Below are positions 6,428 through 7,972 of a DNA stretch of 7,972 nt, one piece after another. This stretch comes from DASRLE01 sp964558455 (GTDB lineage: Bacteria; Verrucomicrobiota; Verrucomicrobiia; Limisphaerales; Palsa-1400), in the NCBI GenBank assembly GCA_964558455.1, contig CAZLEE010000200.1, positions 1-7,972 on the forward strand. The letters run 5' to 3'. The translations under genes and the position numbers were made by a program. Numbering within the stretch: position 1 is the first letter of the stretch; each line of letters starts with the position of its first letter. Below the pieces are notes generated by a model. It was given only the letters and a program-made list of their open reading frames with translations. It was not told where the DNA came from and searched no databases.

Positions 6428-7972
6428 TTAGCGCGGTGAGAGGATAGTAGGCGTCCACAAGCATTCCTTCATAACCACAAGGGGTGCCGTTCCATTCCTT
6501 CCAGTCGCCGCCGTTGCCGATGCCGTTCTGAAAGGTTCCATCGCGATAGCCTTCCAGCATCCTGTCAAAGATCGCCTCGGCCTCAGCTTGGCGTCCGGCG
6601 GCATAGAGGGCTTGGACGTAGTAATAGGCCATGCTGCCTGTCGCCCCGCCGTTCTCGTATATTTGAAAGGGCAGTCTGTGCGGGAACGCCACGAGGTTCC
6701 CGGGCAGGCCGTACTGAAAGTTGTGGTAACCGACTTCTTGGAGCTTGGCTTGGAGCCGGTCCAGAATCGCGTTGGCCTGCGCCTTGTCCACCAGACCGTA
6801 GGCGATGGCGATGCCGTTGGCGAAAAGGAAATAGCGGTCGCCGAACGTGCCATCCTTGGCGCGCCACCCGGCGAGGACGCCGGTTTCAGGATTGTAAAAG
6901 GTCTGATAATAGATGGCTCGAATCTTCTCCGCCCGTCCGGCGTAGCGCTGCGCTTTGGCCTGATTGCCCAGACGATGTTCCAGGTCCGCCGCGCACCGGA
7001 AAGCCCGCCAGGCCAAGGCCGAGCTGTAGGCGTCTTTCCAGTTCCAGTTGATCATGTCCCACCAGTTGCTCGGGCTTTTTGGCGACTCGCACAGGCCGTC
7101 GCCATCCACGTCCATGGCGATCATGCGCTCGGCGTATGTTTCGATGTCGCCGATCCGCCGTTTCAGCCACGCCGGGTCGGGTTTGCCGGTGGCGTAATCC
7201 CAGGCGGCGATGATGGTTGAGGGGGCAACGTCCTGAAAATCGCTGCGGTAACCCTTGAACCCGTCGAAATAGCGGTCCAACGAAACGCGCACCAGGTCCA
7301 GCGCGGTGAAATCGTCGAACAGGGGCGGGGTGTAATAGGCCTGATCGGCATAGCAGTGCAGGCAGAACTGGCAGGTGTCGCCGGTGGAACTGTTGGCCAG
7401 GCAGCCGAGGTCCGCCCGGAAACCAAAAATATTGAGCCAGGCCCGTTTGACTCCAACAAGCTTTGGATCGGCATCCACAAGCTTCGGTTCGGGATAGATC
7501 GCGGTAACCGCCATGCTCAGTTTGATGCGTTGTTTTCCGGCCCGCTGTTTGGCGTCGCCTTCTTCATGGTGCAGGGCCAATTGAATTTGTTCCGGCCCGA
7601 TGTGCAGGTTGCCCCCGCTCAGGAGATACTTGTTGCCGGTGATCTCGACTTTCTTCCGCTCCTCCGCCGTCATCGGACGCCAGCGTGCCACCGCGCCGGG
7701 AGCGACAGGCTTGAGGTCTCTGAACAGCGAGAAGTCCCAAGTGGACTCCTCCTTGCCTTGTTCCCTGGCGCGGACCAGCAGGCTGCCCCAGTCCGGGAAG
7801 TGTAGCAGAAGAGGAAACTGCATTTTCCCCAATTCGCCCTGCTTGACGCGTCCGAGCGGCGAGACCGGAGTGACGGTGGCATCAAACATCACGCGCAACG
7901 GGGACGCTTGGGAGGCGTCGTAGTCCTGAGGAACATCCCTGTCGATGACCATGTCGATTTCCTTGGGCTTGA
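6351..7972 (-). CDS. Putative secreted six-hairpin glycosidase, N-terminus outside the window
   Basis: The frame is open to the right edge. Codons before the ATG at 7952 read KPKEID, so that ATG is internal and the true start lies beyond 7972. At least 533 residues are present, numbered here from the ATG at 7952. Residues 1-170 look like a beta-rich N-terminal domain, and about 205-510 look like an (alpha/alpha)6 barrel. Typical marks are the DVDGDGLCES...NWWDMINWNWKDAYSSALAWRAFR region (281-319), an AEKIRAIYYQTFYNPETGVLAGW-type repeat (341-363), IYENGGATGSMAYYYVQAL (431-449) and GGDWKEWNGTPCGYEGMLVD (481-500). Candidate acid/base residues are D285, D299 and E495. Family number and substrate cannot be assigned. 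C184, C194, C197 and C200 form a tight cysteine cluster. The last ~20 residues (G- and P-rich) are antisense to the signal-peptide fragment and may not be native. Exported location is expected for such enzymes but cannot be confirmed without the N-terminus. Confidence 0.75.
   Translation of the reverse strand, partial: KPKEIDMVIDRDVPQDYDASQASPLRVMFDATVTPVSPLGRVKQGELGKMQFPLLLHFPDWGSLLVRAREQGKEESTWDFSLFRDLKPVAPGAVARWRPMTAEERKKVEITGNKYLLSGGNLHIGPEQIQLALHHEEGDAKQRAGKQRIKLSMAVTAIYPEPKLVDADPKLVGVKRAWLNIFGFRADLGCLANSSTGDTCQFCLHCYADQAYYTPPLFDDFTALDLVRVSLDRYFDGFKGYRSDFQDVAPSTIIAAWDYATGKPDPAWLKRRIGDIETYAERMIAMDVDGDGLCESPKSPSNWWDMINWNWKDAYSSALAWRAFRCAADLEHRLGNQAKAQRYAGRAEKIRAIYYQTFYNPETGVLAGWRAKDGTFGDRYFLFANGIAIAYGLVDKAQANAILDRLQAKLQEVGYHNFQYGLPGNLVAFPHRLPFQIYENGGATGSMAYYYVQALYAAGRQAEAEAIFDRMLEGYRDGTFQNGIGNGGDWKEWNGTPCGYEGMLVDAYYPLTALITGRLGRGVPLPASGQGRPEAGARR

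Noticed and set aside
6588..7220. Plus-strand open frame of 210 codons within the glycosidase gene
   Set aside because: It is antisense to a clear coding sequence, with no family motif in its translation.
7950..7952. ATG at 7952 as the true start of the glycosidase
   Set aside because: The frame continues open to the window edge with plausible coding sequence (KPKEID), no signal peptide follows the ATG, and no ribosome site precedes it.

Overview
The window is chromosomal DNA from a Gram-negative bacterium, most likely a verrucomicrobium of the Limisphaerales/Pedosphaera type. This is an inference from gene content (a Tat-exported Gfo/Idh/MocA oxidoreductase, a membrane-embedded DUF2330-like protein, a large secreted-type six-hairpin glycosidase), the fairly high GC, and the near absence of Shine-Dalgarno sequences before the starts. 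No RNA gene, CRISPR array or complete mobile element is present. No gene-free stretch exceeds 300 bases.

Left part (1-2305, minus strand): ridA, rmuC and an HDOD-domain gene are read in that order. ridA and rmuC overlap by one base (TAATG) and are surely co-transcribed. The HDOD gene follows after a gap of about 170 bases that holds a short perfect hairpin. It is broken: recognisable HDOD sequence stops near position 51, where a palindromic REP-like sequence (1-50) begins, and the frame ends inside that repeat.

Middle (2306-4527, plus strand): aroD (type I 3-dehydroquinate dehydratase, shikimate pathway) diverges from ridA across 72 bases. Those bases carry a possible leaderless -10 box for ridA, an orphan Shine-Dalgarno followed by a 10-codon reading frame, and a direct repeat. 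A Tat-signal Gfo/Idh/MocA oxidoreductase follows, and its end converges on the next gene at a strong shared hairpin.

Right part (4540-7972): a minus-strand gene encodes an exported, multi-spanning DUF2330-like protein whose family domain seems to be split by a block of four membrane segments. Divergent from it, at 6338, is a textbook signal peptide on the plus strand that dies after 29 codons. It runs head-on into the 3' end of a minus-strand glycosidase gene that enters from the right edge. This looks like a rearrangement junction and is the most unusual structural feature of the window.

No single multi-gene novel system is evident. The genes are housekeeping functions (RidA, RmuC, AroD) beside exported catabolic or envelope proteins. 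The points most worth following are the rearrangement junction at about 6400-6427, the interrupted HDOD gene, the split DUF2330 protein and the cysteine cluster in the glycosidase.
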